DNA from: Candidatus Hydrothermota bacterium
Lineage (GTDB): Bacteria > Hydrothermota > Hydrothermia > B15-G9 > DRBW01
Direction: 5' to 3'
Assembly: GCA_021158525.1 (NCBI GenBank)
Contig: JAGGUL010000021.1
Span: forward strand, 1 to 59,173
DNA length: 59,173 nucleotides
Shown here: positions 1-9,016 of the stretch, in pieces
Numbering within the stretch: the first letter of the stretch is position 1
How the letters are laid out: every line of letters begins with the position of its first letter
Translations under genes and position numbers: made by a program
Notes under the pieces: model-generated
What the model saw: the letters and a program-made list of their open reading frames with translations, nothing else
Told to the model about the DNA's origin: nothing
Database searches by the model: none

Positions 1-501
1 GGCTTCACTCTGGTGGAGCTGGCAATAGTTCTCGTGATAGTGGGATTGCTCCTCGGAGCTGTCCTCAGAGGCTCCGAAATGATCAGAAACGCCAGAATCA
101 AATCAATACAGAACGACCTCAGAGGATACTATGCCGCCATCTATACCTTCCTCGACAGGATGGGCAGGCTGCCCGGCGACACCGACAGAGACGGCAGGAT
201 CGATGAGACCGATCCCTTCAACGAGCTGGAAGCCCAGAACATCGCTGTGAGGAAATCAAGCCCCTTCGGAGGCAACTACAACATATGGTGGAGGACGGGC
301 ATACCCGATACCCACGGTACCACATCGGCAAACTGCATTTATGTGGGGAACATCCCCGTTCAGGTGGCAAGGACCATCGACGACCAGATCGACGATGGCC
401 TCGCTGACAACACTCCTCAGAACGATTCTGGAAGAAGGTCCGGAAGCTTCCGTTATAGCGGCACCTCCGGCAGGGTCACGATCTACTACATCATCGACTG
501 A
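1..501 (+). CDS. Prepilin-like protein, 5' end cut by window
   Basis: The frame is open from base 1 and begins inside a class III prepilin signal: GFTLVEL is followed by a hydrophobic stretch of about 20 residues. The Glu at +5 after the Gly/Phe cleavage site is present. The leader and start codon lie upstream of the window. The globular part carries an Asp-rich loop (GDTDRDGRIDETDP) that resembles a calcium-binding loop. PilD-type peptidase would process it before assembly as a pilin or pseudopilin. A terminator follows directly, and the next gene downstream is another prepilin. Its place just ahead of the MSHA-like genes suggests a pilin of that system; whether major or minor is unclear. 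Confidence 0.85.
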   Translation, partial: GFTLVELAIVLVIVGLLLGAVLRGSEMIRNARIKSIQNDLRGYYAAIYTFLDRMGRLPGDTDRDGRIDETDPFNELEAQNIAVRKSSPFGGNYNIWWRTGIPDTHGTTSANCIYVGNIPVQVARTIDDQIDDGLADNTPQNDSGRRSGSFRYSGTSGRVTIYYIID

Positions 502-515
502 AGTCCCGCCTGATG

Positions 516-557
516 GGGCCCCTCCCTTCTCCCTCCGGGGAGGGGCCCTATTTTGTT
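516..557 (+). terminator. Rho-independent terminator
   Basis: GGGCCCCTCCC (516-526) pairs with GGGAGGGGCCC (538-548) and is followed by the T-rich run TATTTTGTTTT. It lies 15 bases after the stop of the first prepilin gene and separates it from the sigma-54 promoter of the next operon. Confidence 0.9.
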
Positions 558-568
558 TTCCCTTTTCT

Positions 569-598
569 TTGCACTTTGCATTTCAATTGCAAGTTGCA
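569..598 (+). promoter_or_regulatory. Candidate activator sites (TTGCA repeats) upstream of sigma-54 promoter
   Basis: Two copies of TTGCA-N2-TTGCA lie at 569-580 (TTGCACTTTGCA) and 587-598 (TTGCAAGTTGCA), 18 bp apart and about 55-80 bp upstream of the sigma-54 element at 651. A matching pair lies upstream of the major pilin gene. Binding by an NtrC/PilR-type enhancer-binding protein is inferred. Confidence 0.6.
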
Positions 599-650
599 AG
601 TGAAATGGGGCTAAAAAGCCCTTTTGGGCGCCTTAAAAGCCCGCTTCAAT

Positions 651-666
651 TGGCACAAAGTTTGCA
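651..666 (+). promoter_or_regulatory. Sigma-54 promoter (-24/-12)
   Basis: TGGCACAAAGTTTGCA matches the sigma-54 consensus TGGCAC-N5-TTGCA with correct GG-to-GC spacing. It is 31 bp upstream of the TTG start at 698 and would drive the prepilin and MSHA-like operon. The expected start of transcription is near 678. Confidence 0.85.
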
Positions 667-697
667 ATAACTTCGGGATGAAAGGAGGCGGGATCGT

Positions 698-1588
698 TTG
701 TTAAAAGCGAGGTATACGCAAATTATGAGGAAAACCGGAAACAGAAAAGGCTTCACCATACTGGAAATGGCGGTCGTGCTGGCTATAATGGGGATAATCA
801 TAGCGACGCTTTACCCCCTGTATACGCTCTTGATGAAAAAACAAAAAATCGCTGAGACCAGAAACGAAGAGCTCAAGATAAAAGAGGCCGTCATCACATA
901 TTACAGGCAGAATTTCACGCTTCCCTCGCCGGTGTCGGACGGTTCCTTTCAATATGCAGTGCCGGCCTCGACCCTCGGGCTTTCTCCTTCGGTCAAATAC
1001 GATCCCATCAAGGGCACGAGGTATCTCTATTTCGTGACGAACTCCGGCTCCCCTGTGAGCGAGATCAGAGTTGATGGGAACTCCATAGGTAATACAGCAG
1101 CCGTGATAGTGAGCCCCGGCTTTAACGGAGCTTTCGACGGCGAGAATGCGACCCCGGCCGACGGACGTTTCAACGAATACGGATCGGGTGGATTTGACGA
1201 TATCCTCGTCTACATTTCTGAGTCGGAGCTCCAGTCAGAAACCTCCTGGAGGCGAAAGATAGATGAGGACATCGCGATCCTCAATCAAGCAGCGCAGATA
1301 TTGGCCGCGAACGACGACGATGTTGACGGAAGGGTGGATGAGGACCCTTCAACGAGCCCCTGTGGGCCAATGGATCCCCCAGGCGATTGCAACGGAATGG
1401 AGGACTGGTCCCTCATGAACTCACAAGGGCTCAATGCAATAACGAGAGCTGGCCTCGTGAACGGAGCAGAACACCTGGTAGATCCCTGGGGAACACCTTA
1501 CATATGGAATTCCTCGACACACAGGTTTCACTCCGCCGGGCCCAACCGCCACGACGATAGCTGCGGCGGAGATGACATCTGTCCGTGA
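698..1588 (+). CDS. Type IV prepilin, large
   Basis: A 296-residue prepilin with leader, cleavage site (RKGFTILEM, Glu +5) and hydrophobic helix, then a long globular domain. The TTG at 698 is preferred because AAGGAGG lies 9 bases upstream (682-688). An ATG at 725 would give a shorter, more typical leader (MRKTGNRKG) but has a weaker ribosome site. Near residue 210 is an Asp-rich loop (DDDVDGRVDEDP) of calcium-binding type, followed by Cys-containing segments. It is the first gene after a sigma-54 promoter and its stop overlaps the start of the PilM/N-like gene, so it is probably a pilin subunit of the MSHA-like system. Confidence 0.85.
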   Translation: MLKARYTQIMRKTGNRKGFTILEMAVVLAIMGIIIATLYPLYTLLMKKQKIAETRNEELKIKEAVITYYRQNFTLPSPVSDGSFQYAVPASTLGLSPSVKYDPIKGTRYLYFVTNSGSPVSEIRVDGNSIGNTAAVIVSPGFNGAFDGENATPADGRFNEYGSGGFDDILVYISESELQSETSWRRKIDEDIAILNQAAQILAANDDDVDGRVDEDPSTSPCGPMDPPGDCNGMEDWSLMNSQGLNAITRAGLVNGAEHLVDPWGTPYIWNSSTHRFHSAGPNRHDDSCGGDDICP

Positions 1589-2937
1589 GAGCCATGAGAA
1601 TCGCACTAATAGTTGAACACGTGAACAAAAAGGTCGCTTTCGCCATCGGCGATGAGGGCAAAGGGATCGTCCAATCGGGACAGTTCCCGCTGGCGGACCT
1701 GCCGCTCTTTTTGAGCGAACTCAAGGGGAAAAAGGACGTCAGGGTGGCTCTGATCTCCGACAAGATGATCAACCGCAAATTCCTCATGCCACCGACAAAG
1801 GAAAAACTGATTAAAGAACTGATAAGACGTCAGCTCGTTCAACTCATAAAGGCCGAAGCCATATTCCGCTTTAGGGAGATAGGCACCGCCCTCCTCGAGG
1901 GAGTCACGAAAAAGGTCTTTCAGGTCATCGGCACTGATTTCGGCCTGGTTGAGGAGATCTATGCCCTTCTCGAGAGGAACGGGGCGAGGCCGAGCATCAT
2001 AACAACTTACCCCGTACCCCTTTCCCACTTTCTCCGCTCCAGATACGGCGAGGACAAGGTTATCGCCTTTGTGGAGCTCAACGAAAGTTATTACATAACG
2101 GTCATAAAGGGGCAAGAAATAAGAATATTTCGTCATCTCGGCAAGAAGAGTCTCGACGAGCTCGAGCCGGGGATGGGCGTCGAGATGTTCGTGAAGGCCC
2201 TGCTCCAGACGCTGTTTTATCACAAGCAGGAATTCCGCGGGGAAAACATCGACATTCTGGTGCTCAGCGGAAAGGGCGCGGAAAAATTGAGAGATGCCCT
2301 CAAGGAAGAGCTCCAGCTGGAGGTTCTCATCCACGAGGACGACCAAGAGATACCGCTCAAAGGGCTCCACGGCCTACTGGAAATCGATCGGAGAACCTGT
2401 AATTACAACTTGCTCCCGCCCGAAGCCATAGAAAAAGAAAAGGTCAAAAAAACCTTTCTTTCGGGGTCAGCTGTCCTTCTCCTGCTTATTGCTGTGATAA
2501 CCTTCCAGCACGCTAGGCTTACCGCTCATTATCAGAACCTCAACTATTTTAGGAAGGAACTTGAAAAAAGCGTGACAAAAAAGGAAATGGCGCTCAAAAA
2601 GCTCTCAAAAGAATTTATAGCCTTTCAGGTGGAAAAAGCCCAGCCGCCCTGGCCCGAGGTCCTCTTCGAGATGTCAGCCCTGGTGCCGGGACGCATCATC
2701 CTTACCTCCTTGTCCATCGAGAGGAAGGGAGAGCTGTTCCAGGGTGAGGCTGAGGGCAAGATCGTCTGCGAAAACGAAATAGAGGGCGTCGAACTCCTCG
2801 AAGAGATGAAAAGGAGATTTGATCTCTCCCCCTATTTTGAGAACGTAAGGTGCGAGGAAGATATAGACGAAGAGGGCATGGGTTTTAAGTTGCAGTTCAG
2901 TGTGCCGGTGAAAGGGAAACTGAACTATGGGTTTTAA
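1585..2937 (+). CDS. mshI: MshI-like PilM/PilN-type pilus assembly protein
   Basis: Residues 1 to about 285 look like a divergent actin-like PilM/GspL cytoplasmic domain. A single membrane segment follows at about 292-309 (LSGSAVLLLLIAVITF), then a coiled-coil and a periplasmic PilN-like domain. PilM and PilN parts are thus on one chain, as in MshI/GspL-type proteins. It would link the cytoplasmic ATPase to the periplasmic alignment complex. Start is GTG 1585, overlapping the previous stop; ATG 1594 is an alternative. Assignment rests on this architecture and on gene order (PilO-like, PilP-like, secretin, ExeA-type ATPase, TPR, MshE, MshG follow). The actin-like nucleotide motifs are weak. 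Confidence 0.75.
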   Translation: MRAMRIALIVEHVNKKVAFAIGDEGKGIVQSGQFPLADLPLFLSELKGKKDVRVALISDKMINRKFLMPPTKEKLIKELIRRQLVQLIKAEAIFRFREIGTALLEGVTKKVFQVIGTDFGLVEEIYALLERNGARPSIITTYPVPLSHFLRSRYGEDKVIAFVELNESYYITVIKGQEIRIFRHLGKKSLDELEPGMGVEMFVKALLQTLFYHKQEFRGENIDILVLSGKGAEKLRDALKEELQLEVLIHEDDQEIPLKGLHGLLEIDRRTCNYNLLPPEAIEKEKVKKTFLSGSAVLLLLIAVITFQHARLTAHYQNLNYFRKELEKSVTKKEMALKKLSKEFIAFQVEKAQPPWPEVLFEMSALVPGRIILTSLSIERKGELFQGEAEGKIVCENEIEGVELLEEMKRRFDLSPYFENVRCEEDIDEEGMGFKLQFSVPVKGKLNYGF

Positions 2938-3463
2938 GTCGACGCTTTCGATATTCATAGCAGCGGCTGCGCTGATCTTGTATGCCGGCAACAAAACGCT
3001 GGCGAGGATAGACAGCCGCATCAGGGAGACGGAAAAGGAAATCATGAAACTGGAGGCGAAGAGACGCTCACTCTGGATCTTCGAGAGGGTCCTCACGGAG
3101 AAAAAGGAAAAACTGTCGGCAATCCAGACCGTCTCGACCGACAACAAATTCGTTGCAAAGGCTGTGGCCACCGACCTTTTGGAAAGCACATTGAAACTCA
3201 CCCGTCTCGACGGCAAGGTCTATGCGATCAGCTTCGATCAGAGCAAGGATTTTCCGAACCTCCTTGGAATACGTGAGGTGAGCATACAGATCGGCATCCG
3301 CGATTACCCGACCTACATGAACCTCGTGAACTTCATGGAATACCTGTCGAAAGGGCCTTTCTTCGTTGAAGGGCTTTACATGGGAGGAGCTGCGCCCTCC
3401 AACCTCGCTGTCGGGGGCATTTTCAAGCTGCAGCTCAAATTTTACGCGACACCAGAGGATTGA
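2927..3463 (+). CDS. mshJ: PilO/MshJ-like inner-membrane alignment protein
   Basis: A 178-residue bitopic protein: N-terminal membrane helix (about residues 5-21), a coiled-coil (RIRETEKEIMKLEAKRRS) and a small ferredoxin-like periplasmic domain. This is the PilO/GspM plan, usually 150-210 residues. It overlaps the end of the PilM/N-like gene by 11 bases, implying translational coupling. PilO-type proteins dimerise with PilN-type domains in the periplasm and contact PilP. Sequence identity to known families is low, so the call rests on topology and position. Confidence 0.7.
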   Translation: MGFKSTLSIFIAAAALILYAGNKTLARIDSRIRETEKEIMKLEAKRRSLWIFERVLTEKKEKLSAIQTVSTDNKFVAKAVATDLLESTLKLTRLDGKVYAISFDQSKDFPNLLGIREVSIQIGIRDYPTYMNLVNFMEYLSKGPFFVEGLYMGGAAPSNLAVGGIFKLQLKFYATPED

Positions 3464-3465
3464 CC

Positions 3466-4047
3466 ATGTCTATTTTAAAGAGCAAAAAGCTGAAGATAGG
3501 CCTCGGAATCTTGGTCCTGCTGGTTGCAGTCTATTTCATGGGATTCAAATCGAAGGGCGGCCAGGTGGGGCCCGTGGAGGAGGAGAGAATCCCCTCGCTT
3601 ATGAGAACCGGGGGATCGAATACATCCAGTGCTCCCCTCTACACGCAGATCAGAAATCTCCGGGACCCCTTCAAGGACATGGAAATGAACGCCTGGAAAC
3701 TCGAAAACCTCGTGACGCTCAAGAAGAAAGAGGTAGAACTTCTCAAAGCGACCCTCGAGGAAAGCAAACTCAGAAAGGCCATCAAGGAACTGGGCGGCAA
3801 CATCGAGAAACCATCGATAGCGGATGGAATAAAATCCGACGGGACGGAAAAAGATAACAGGCCCAGGCTGCTGGCGGTGGCAATAGGCGAAAACTCAAGA
3901 AAAGCCCTGATTAAATTTGGATCTGAAAGCTACTGGATCACAGAAGGGCAGGCGGTGAAGGGTCTCCGGCTCGAAAAGGTGACAGATGAGTGGGTCTCTC
4001 TGTCATATAGGGGCAAAAAATACAAGATCAGACGGAGGGAGGGCTGA
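3466..4047 (+). CDS. mshK: PilP/MshK-like protein
   Basis: About 193 residues with one N-terminal membrane helix (KIGLGILVLLVAVYFMGF), a linker, the RDPF segment typical of PilP, a coiled-coil (about 70-110) and a C-terminal beta domain (WITEGQAVKGLRLEKV) of the PilP/GspC homology-region kind that touches the secretin. ATG 3466 is chosen over the in-frame TTG at 3460 because AGAGGA lies at a good distance. It follows the PilO-like stop by 2 bases. It likely ties the inner-membrane alignment complex to the secretin encoded next. Confidence 0.7.
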   Translation: MSILKSKKLKIGLGILVLLVAVYFMGFKSKGGQVGPVEEERIPSLMRTGGSNTSSAPLYTQIRNLRDPFKDMEMNAWKLENLVTLKKKEVELLKATLEESKLRKAIKELGGNIEKPSIADGIKSDGTEKDNRPRLLAVAIGENSRKALIKFGSESYWITEGQAVKGLRLEKVTDEWVSLSYRGKKYKIRRREG

Positions 4048-4048
4048 G

Positions 4049-5461
4049 ATGGTGAACAGGAAAAACCTTTTAATCCTGATATTGTTTCTGACAGGCTGCA
4101 CAGGAGTTGAGACGGGCAAGGGACCTCTGATAAAGGAGCCGCTGACCGAAGCGCCACCTCCTCCTCAGATAGGCCTCGCGCCGGAGAGAGAGGAGAGCAC
4201 TCTCGACAGAAAGCTTTTCACCTTTCATGCGAAGGACGTTCCCCTCTTCCAGGTCCTATCCCCTATCGCGGAGGAAGCGGGCCTCAACCTGATTTTCGAC
4301 CCCGATGTGGACCAGAGCGCACTCGTGACCGTTGATTTCAACAACGTCACCCTCAAAGAGGCGCTGGACTATATCTTGGAGCCCCTCGATTTGCTCTACA
4401 GGATCGACGGGACGAACCTGAGGATCAAGGTGTTCGACACGGTCATATTTGAGCTGGGCTACATCACACAGCCCAACATGGTGACGGTGAAGGTCGGGGG
4501 CGATGTCCTCGGTTCCGCCCAGGAGGAAGGTGGGCTCCTCGGAGACGTGGAAGTACAGGCAAAAACGCCGGAAGAGGCTCAGGACATATGGAAATCCGTG
4601 GAAACTGGTCTGAGTAAGCTCATCTCCAGCGAGGGCACTTACGTGATCAATTCTTTCAGCGGGACGATAATGGTCACCGATAGGAGAAAGAATCTCGAGA
4701 GGATCCGACAATTTATCGATTCGGTCCGCGAATCCCTCGGCAGACAGGTCCTCATCGAGGCAAAGGTCATCGAAGTGGCGCTTTCCGACGAGGGATCTTA
4801 CGGAATCGACTGGTCGCTGATAACAAGCAACGGCTCGAAGACAACATGGAACCTGTCCCAGAAACTGGGCCTCGCTCAGCCTGTGTTCGAGCTGAACCTT
4901 TCGGCGGGAGAAGTGAACGCCATCCTGGGGCTCCTCCAGAAGGAGGGCAAGGTACGGGTTCTCTCCCAGCCCCGCATCAGCGTGATAAACGGCCAGACGG
5001 CGGTTTTCAGCGTCGGAAAAGTGCAGGCTTACTGGGAACTGACGGCACAGGGAGGCGGAAGCCAGGTGGGCACGCCCATGGTATATCCGGAGAAAAAAGA
5101 GGTACTTGTGGGGCTTCTGATGGGCGTCATTCCCTTTATATCCTCAGACGGGACCATAATCCTTCACGTTGCACCCATCGTGTCGGATGTAACCGCATGG
5201 GAATCATACACCTGGCAGGGTCAGGAACTCATGGCACCTAACGTCAACATAAGGGAAACCTCAACGGTGGTGAGGGTTGAAGACGGTAACACGGTGGTGA
5301 TCGGCGGACTGATCACAAACCGCAGGAAAAAAGAGGTCAGCTCAATCCCCGTGCTGTCCAGCATCCCGCTTCTGGGCAACCTCTTTCGGAAGGTAGAGGT
5401 CAAAAACGAGAGGGCCGAGCTCGTGATATTTCTGACGCCCCACATAAAAAAGGCAGGTTGA
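4049..5461 (+). CDS. mshL: MshL-type secretin, lipoprotein
   Basis: A 470-residue outer-membrane secretin. The N-terminus is a lipoprotein signal with lipobox LTGC. A periplasmic N0/STN-like domain follows (LFTFHAKDVPLFQVL onward), then an N1-like domain, and a C-terminal secretin core ending in VVIGGLITNRRKKEV, VPVLSSIPLLGNLFR-like and ELVIFLTPHI motifs. ATG 4049 has a GGAGGGAGGG site just upstream. There is no AMIN domain. It forms the pore for the pilus and is one of two secretins in this window; the other (53867-55084) is shorter and not a lipoprotein by sequence. Length and plan match MshL. Confidence 0.9.
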   Translation: MVNRKNLLILILFLTGCTGVETGKGPLIKEPLTEAPPPPQIGLAPEREESTLDRKLFTFHAKDVPLFQVLSPIAEEAGLNLIFDPDVDQSALVTVDFNNVTLKEALDYILEPLDLLYRIDGTNLRIKVFDTVIFELGYITQPNMVTVKVGGDVLGSAQEEGGLLGDVEVQAKTPEEAQDIWKSVETGLSKLISSEGTYVINSFSGTIMVTDRRKNLERIRQFIDSVRESLGRQVLIEAKVIEVALSDEGSYGIDWSLITSNGSKTTWNLSQKLGLAQPVFELNLSAGEVNAILGLLQKEGKVRVLSQPRISVINGQTAVFSVGKVQAYWELTAQGGGSQVGTPMVYPEKKEVLVGLLMGVIPFISSDGTIILHVAPIVSDVTAWESYTWQGQELMAPNVNIRETSTVVRVEDGNTVVIGGLITNRRKKEVSSIPVLSSIPLLGNLFRKVEVKNERAELVIFLTPHIKKAG

Positions 5462-5462
5462 T

Positions 5463-6383
5463 ATGAAAAGGTTCGGAGAAGGAGGAGACTTCGGGAATTC
5501 AACCAGCATAGTCAAGAGCTACATGGAATATTTCGGGTTCGAGAAGAGGCCCTTTTTCATAACGCCCGACACGGAGTTTTTCTTCCTCTCAAATTCGCAC
5601 AGGGAAGCCCTGAATCACCTGCTTTACGGCATCCACGAGGGTATGGGCTTCGTCATGATCACCGGCGAGGTCGGAACTGGAAAGACCCTCCTCTCGAGGT
5701 ATTTCGTCGAAAACGCGGAGAAAAAAATTGAGACAGCCCTGATATTGAACCCGAGGGTATCGGAGAAGGAACTTCTCTGGCTCATACTCACTGACCTCGG
5801 CCATATCTTCTCCAGGAGCTACCGAAGCCTGACAAAGGCGGGGCTTCTGGAGCTTTTCAACAGGAAGCTGCTTGAATCCTACAGCCAGGGGAAAAGGGTC
5901 GCAGTCATAATAGACGAGGCTCAGGACCTGGAAGACAGGGTGCTCGAGTTTCTGAGGCTGCTCTCGAATCTCGAAACTCACAAGGACAAACTCATGACGA
6001 TAGTCCTTCTGGGGCAGCCCGAGCTTGAGAGGAAACTGAAGAACCGCAACCTCCGTCAGCTGAAACAGCGGATACTGGTCAGACACAGGCTCGAGCCCTT
6101 GGAGAAAGACGAGATCGGAGTTTACATTGACCACAGGATAACCCTCGCCGCTCCGACGGAAAGGCCCTATTTCGACGGCGCTGCCCTGAATCAGCTGTAC
6201 AGGTATTCCGGAGGGATCCCGAGGCTCATAAATGCTGCAGCGGAGCTGGCCCTCATAGCGGCCTATATAGATGGACAGCACAGGGTCGAAAAGAGGCACG
6301 TGGCCAAGGCCACAGACACTCTCGAGGGCACGGACAGATCAGATGGAAGAAAAAGCTGGATAAGGAAAATCCTGAGGTTCTAA
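5463..6383 (+). CDS. mshM: ExeA/MshM-type AAA ATPase
   Basis: An AAA+ ATPase of the GspA/ExeA family. The family start is visible (MEYFGFEKRPF at residue 21), then Walker A GEVGTGKT, Walker B VAVIIDEAQDL, and a C-terminal lid. There is no peptidoglycan-binding domain or membrane helix, unlike ExeA, so it resembles MshM. ATG 5523 is an alternative start and would give the family's usual N-terminus. In MSHA loci this ATPase lies between the secretin and the TPR protein, as here; in type II secretion its relatives help place the secretin through peptidoglycan. Confidence 0.85.
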   Translation: MKRFGEGGDFGNSTSIVKSYMEYFGFEKRPFFITPDTEFFFLSNSHREALNHLLYGIHEGMGFVMITGEVGTGKTLLSRYFVENAEKKIETALILNPRVSEKELLWLILTDLGHIFSRSYRSLTKAGLLELFNRKLLESYSQGKRVAVIIDEAQDLEDRVLEFLRLLSNLETHKDKLMTIVLLGQPELERKLKNRNLRQLKQRILVRHRLEPLEKDEIGVYIDHRITLAAPTERPYFDGAALNQLYRYSGGIPRLINAAAELALIAAYIDGQHRVEKRHVAKATDTLEGTDRSDGRKSWIRKILRF

Positions 6384-7385
6384 ATGAGCCTTATAAACGA
6401 AGCGCTGAAAAAGGCCGAAGAATCTAAAAAGAAACCCGATCCCCTCTGGAATCCCATCAAGAGGGAAAGGAAGGGATCCCGGAAAAAGTATTACTTGATT
6501 GCGGCAGCCGGGGCACTCCTCATCGTCGCGGTTATAGCCCTGAAAGCTTTCCTTTTCAAGGAAAGCCCCGCCATCGAACAGGAGCCACCACCTGTTGTGA
6601 TGGAGGAGAAAGCGGACGAAGGGACGAAGCCGCCGGCCTCTGCCCTCCTCGGCAAACCTGCGGGGAATTTCAGCGAAGGAGGAACCAGGGAGCCCGCAAA
6701 ACCCTCTGAAACCGGGGACATAAGGAAAACCAGGAAAATCAGGACTGAGAAAATAAACCCGACGAGAAAAAGGCCTCTGCCAGCCAAAGAAAAAGAGCTT
6801 CCTGCAGCGAAAAACGGCGAGGCTGAGCGCTATTTCCGGTTCGCCATCGCGAAGGAGAGGGCGGGAGAAATCGCCCTCGCCATGGACGCATATAGAAAGG
6901 CTCTCCTTCTGAATCCCGATCACGAACAGGCCCGCCTCAACCTGAGTGCCCTCCTTATCGACCGCGGGCTCTACAAGGAAGCGGTGAAGGTTCTCTCCGG
7001 AATAAGAAAGGGCGACGAAAACCCCAAGGTGCTCTTCAATCTGGCTCTGGCAAACTACGGCGCCGGGAACCTGAAAGTAGCGATCGAATACGCAAGGAGG
7101 TCCCTCGCCATAAGCCCCGACAACTTCAGGGCCTACCTGCTCCTCGGCGACATTACAGATGCGACTGGAAACAGGGAGGCAGCGCTGGCCAACTACAGAA
7201 AGGCTGCCGCCCTGGCCCCTGATTCACCGGAGGTCCTCTACAAATTGGGCAGAGAGCTCGACCTCCTCGGAAACAGGAAAGATGCCATCGCCTGTTACAG
7301 GGCTTTCCTGAACAAGAGCAGGGACAGAGAAAAGAGAACGCTGGTCCTGAGAAGGCTCGCTTATCTCCAACAGGGAGGGAAGTGA
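6384..7385 (+). CDS. mshN: MshN/GspB-like membrane TPR protein
   Basis: A 333-residue protein beginning MSLINEALKKAEE, the hallmark N-terminus of GspB/MshN partners of ExeA-type ATPases. One membrane helix follows (about 34-54, YYLIAAAGALLIVAVIALKA), then a Lys/Pro-rich linker and at least five TPR-like repeats to the C-terminus. The start codon abuts the ATPase stop, and the gene ends by overlapping the MshE start (TGATG). It probably pairs with the ExeA-type ATPase, anchoring it at the inner membrane while the periplasmic TPRs contact pilus parts or peptidoglycan. Confidence 0.8.
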   Translation: MSLINEALKKAEESKKKPDPLWNPIKRERKGSRKKYYLIAAAGALLIVAVIALKAFLFKESPAIEQEPPPVVMEEKADEGTKPPASALLGKPAGNFSEGGTREPAKPSETGDIRKTRKIRTEKINPTRKRPLPAKEKELPAAKNGEAERYFRFAIAKERAGEIALAMDAYRKALLLNPDHEQARLNLSALLIDRGLYKEAVKVLSGIRKGDENPKVLFNLALANYGAGNLKVAIEYARRSLAISPDNFRAYLLLGDITDATGNREAALANYRKAAALAPDSPEVLYKLGRELDLLGNRKDAIACYRAFLNKSRDREKRTLVLRRLAYLQQGGK

Positions 7386-9016
7386 TGGGCATGAAACCTC
7401 TCGGGCAGATGCTCATCGAAGCGGGTTTCATCACCGAAGAACAGCTCGAAATCGCCCTGAGGGAGCAGAAGAGGACCGGCGAGAAACTCGGTGAGATACT
7501 GCTGAGGATGGGCTTTGTGACCCGGGAGGACATCCTCAAGGTACTCAGCAGGCAGTGGGGAGTCCCATACGTAGATCTCAAAAAAGCTTTTGTCGATCCC
7601 AACGTTATAAAACTTGTCCCCGAAGAAACGGCCCGCGAGCATAAATTGATCCCCATCGAGGCCAGGGAAGGCACGCTTGTGGTGGCCATGGCCAACCCCA
7701 ACGACATATACGCGATCGACCTCATCGAGTCGATCACCGGCTACAAGGTCGAGCCACGCCTTTCCGACGAAGAAAGTATCTTCAAAGCGATAGAGGTCTA
7801 CTACGGGGTAGCAAAGTCCCCCGATCAGGTTATCGAGGAGAGCGTCAAGCTCGCCCTGACGGAGGAAACCGCCGAGGGAACGCCTCCCATTGCTCAGCTC
7901 GTCGATATGATCGTCATAAAGGCGGCCATAGAGAGAGCTACCGATATACACATCGAGCCCGATGAAAGGGTCGTAAGGGTGCGATACAGGATAGACGGGA
8001 TACTGCGATCTTACTACACGCTGCCCCGAAAGATATACGGAGCAGTGGTCACAAGGGTCAAGATCATCGCGGGCCTCGACATATCGGAACAGAGAATACC
8101 TCAGGATGGAGCTTTTACTATTCCATTTGGTCTCAAAGAGATAGCCATCAGGGTATCCACTTACCCCACCATTTACGGCGAGAGCATCGTCATGAGGCTC
8201 CTCAACAAGGCGAGCCTGCTCTCGCTGGATCAGCTGGGATTTACCCCGGATCATCTGACCGTTCTCCGGCGCATTATCAATAAGCCTTACGGCATGATAG
8301 TGGTTACGGGCCCCACGGGAAGCGGTAAGACCACAACCCTCTACTCGATTCTGAGCGTCCTGAATGCGCTTGAGAAAAACATAATGACAGTGGAGAACCC
8401 CAGCGAGTACCGCATTCCCCTGATAAAGCAGTCCCAGGTAAACGAAAAGGCGGGCTTTACCTTCGCCAGGGCGCTGAGAGCGATGTTGAGACATGACCCC
8501 GACGTCATATTGATCGGGGAGATGAGGGACCGGGAAACGGCCGAGATGGGGTTCAGGGCGGCGATGACGGGACACCTGGTTTTCTCCACAGTCCATGCCA
8601 ACACCGCGGCGGCCGCCATCCCGCGGCTTATCGACATGGGAATAGAACCTTTTATCGTAGCGAGCTCCTTACTCGCCGTGATAGCTCAGAGGCTGGTCCG
8701 CAGGATCTGCCCGCGATGCAAAGAGGAATACAAACCAGACAAGGAAACCCTCCAGCTTCTCGGGCTCAGGGAAGACGAAGGGCCCTTTTTCAAAGGAAAG
8801 GGATGCGAATACTGCAAGAACAGCGGTTATAAGGGAAGGATAGGAATCTACGAGATCCTCGAGATAACTCCCGAGATAGCCAAGATGATCGCCATGAAAG
8901 CTTCGGCATATGACATCGAGCTTGCGGCTGGATTGAAGAAGATGAAAGAGGACGGAATAGAAAAGGCGAGGGCGGGCATCACGACCATCGAAGAAATTCT
9001 CAGGGTGGTAGGATAA
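7385..9016 (+). CDS. mshE: Pilus assembly ATPase, MshE/PilB type
   Basis: A hexameric GspE/PilB-family extension ATPase of about 543 residues. The N-terminus holds an MshEN domain (LGQMLIEAGFITEEQL and KLGEILLRMGFVTRED), the fold that binds cyclic di-GMP in Vibrio MshE. Next come the N2D region, Walker A GPTGSGKTTT (about 308-317), the Asp box TVENPSEY, Walker B DPDVILIGEMRD, the His box HLVFSTVHAN and a four-Cys zinc site (CPRC and CEYC). The Asp box has Asn where Asp is usual. It is the only extension ATPase gene in the window and precedes the platform gene. Confidence 0.95.
   Translation: MGMKPLGQMLIEAGFITEEQLEIALREQKRTGEKLGEILLRMGFVTREDILKVLSRQWGVPYVDLKKAFVDPNVIKLVPEETAREHKLIPIEAREGTLVVAMANPNDIYAIDLIESITGYKVEPRLSDEESIFKAIEVYYGVAKSPDQVIEESVKLALTEETAEGTPPIAQLVDMIVIKAAIERATDIHIEPDERVVRVRYRIDGILRSYYTLPRKIYGAVVTRVKIIAGLDISEQRIPQDGAFTIPFGLKEIAIRVSTYPTIYGESIVMRLLNKASLLSLDQLGFTPDHLTVLRRIINKPYGMIVVTGPTGSGKTTTLYSILSVLNALEKNIMTVENPSEYRIPLIKQSQVNEKAGFTFARALRAMLRHDPDVILIGEMRDRETAEMGFRAAMTGHLVFSTVHANTAAAAIPRLIDMGIEPFIVASSLLAVIAQRLVRRICPRCKEEYKPDKETLQLLGLREDEGPFFKGKGCEYCKNSGYKGRIGIYEILEITPEIAKMIAMKASAYDIELAAGLKKMKEDGIEKARAGITTIEEILRVVG

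Noticed and set aside
1606-2370. Long minus-strand open frame opposite the PilM/N-like gene
   Set aside because: It is antisense to a well-supported gene, has no recognisable motif and no ribosome site.
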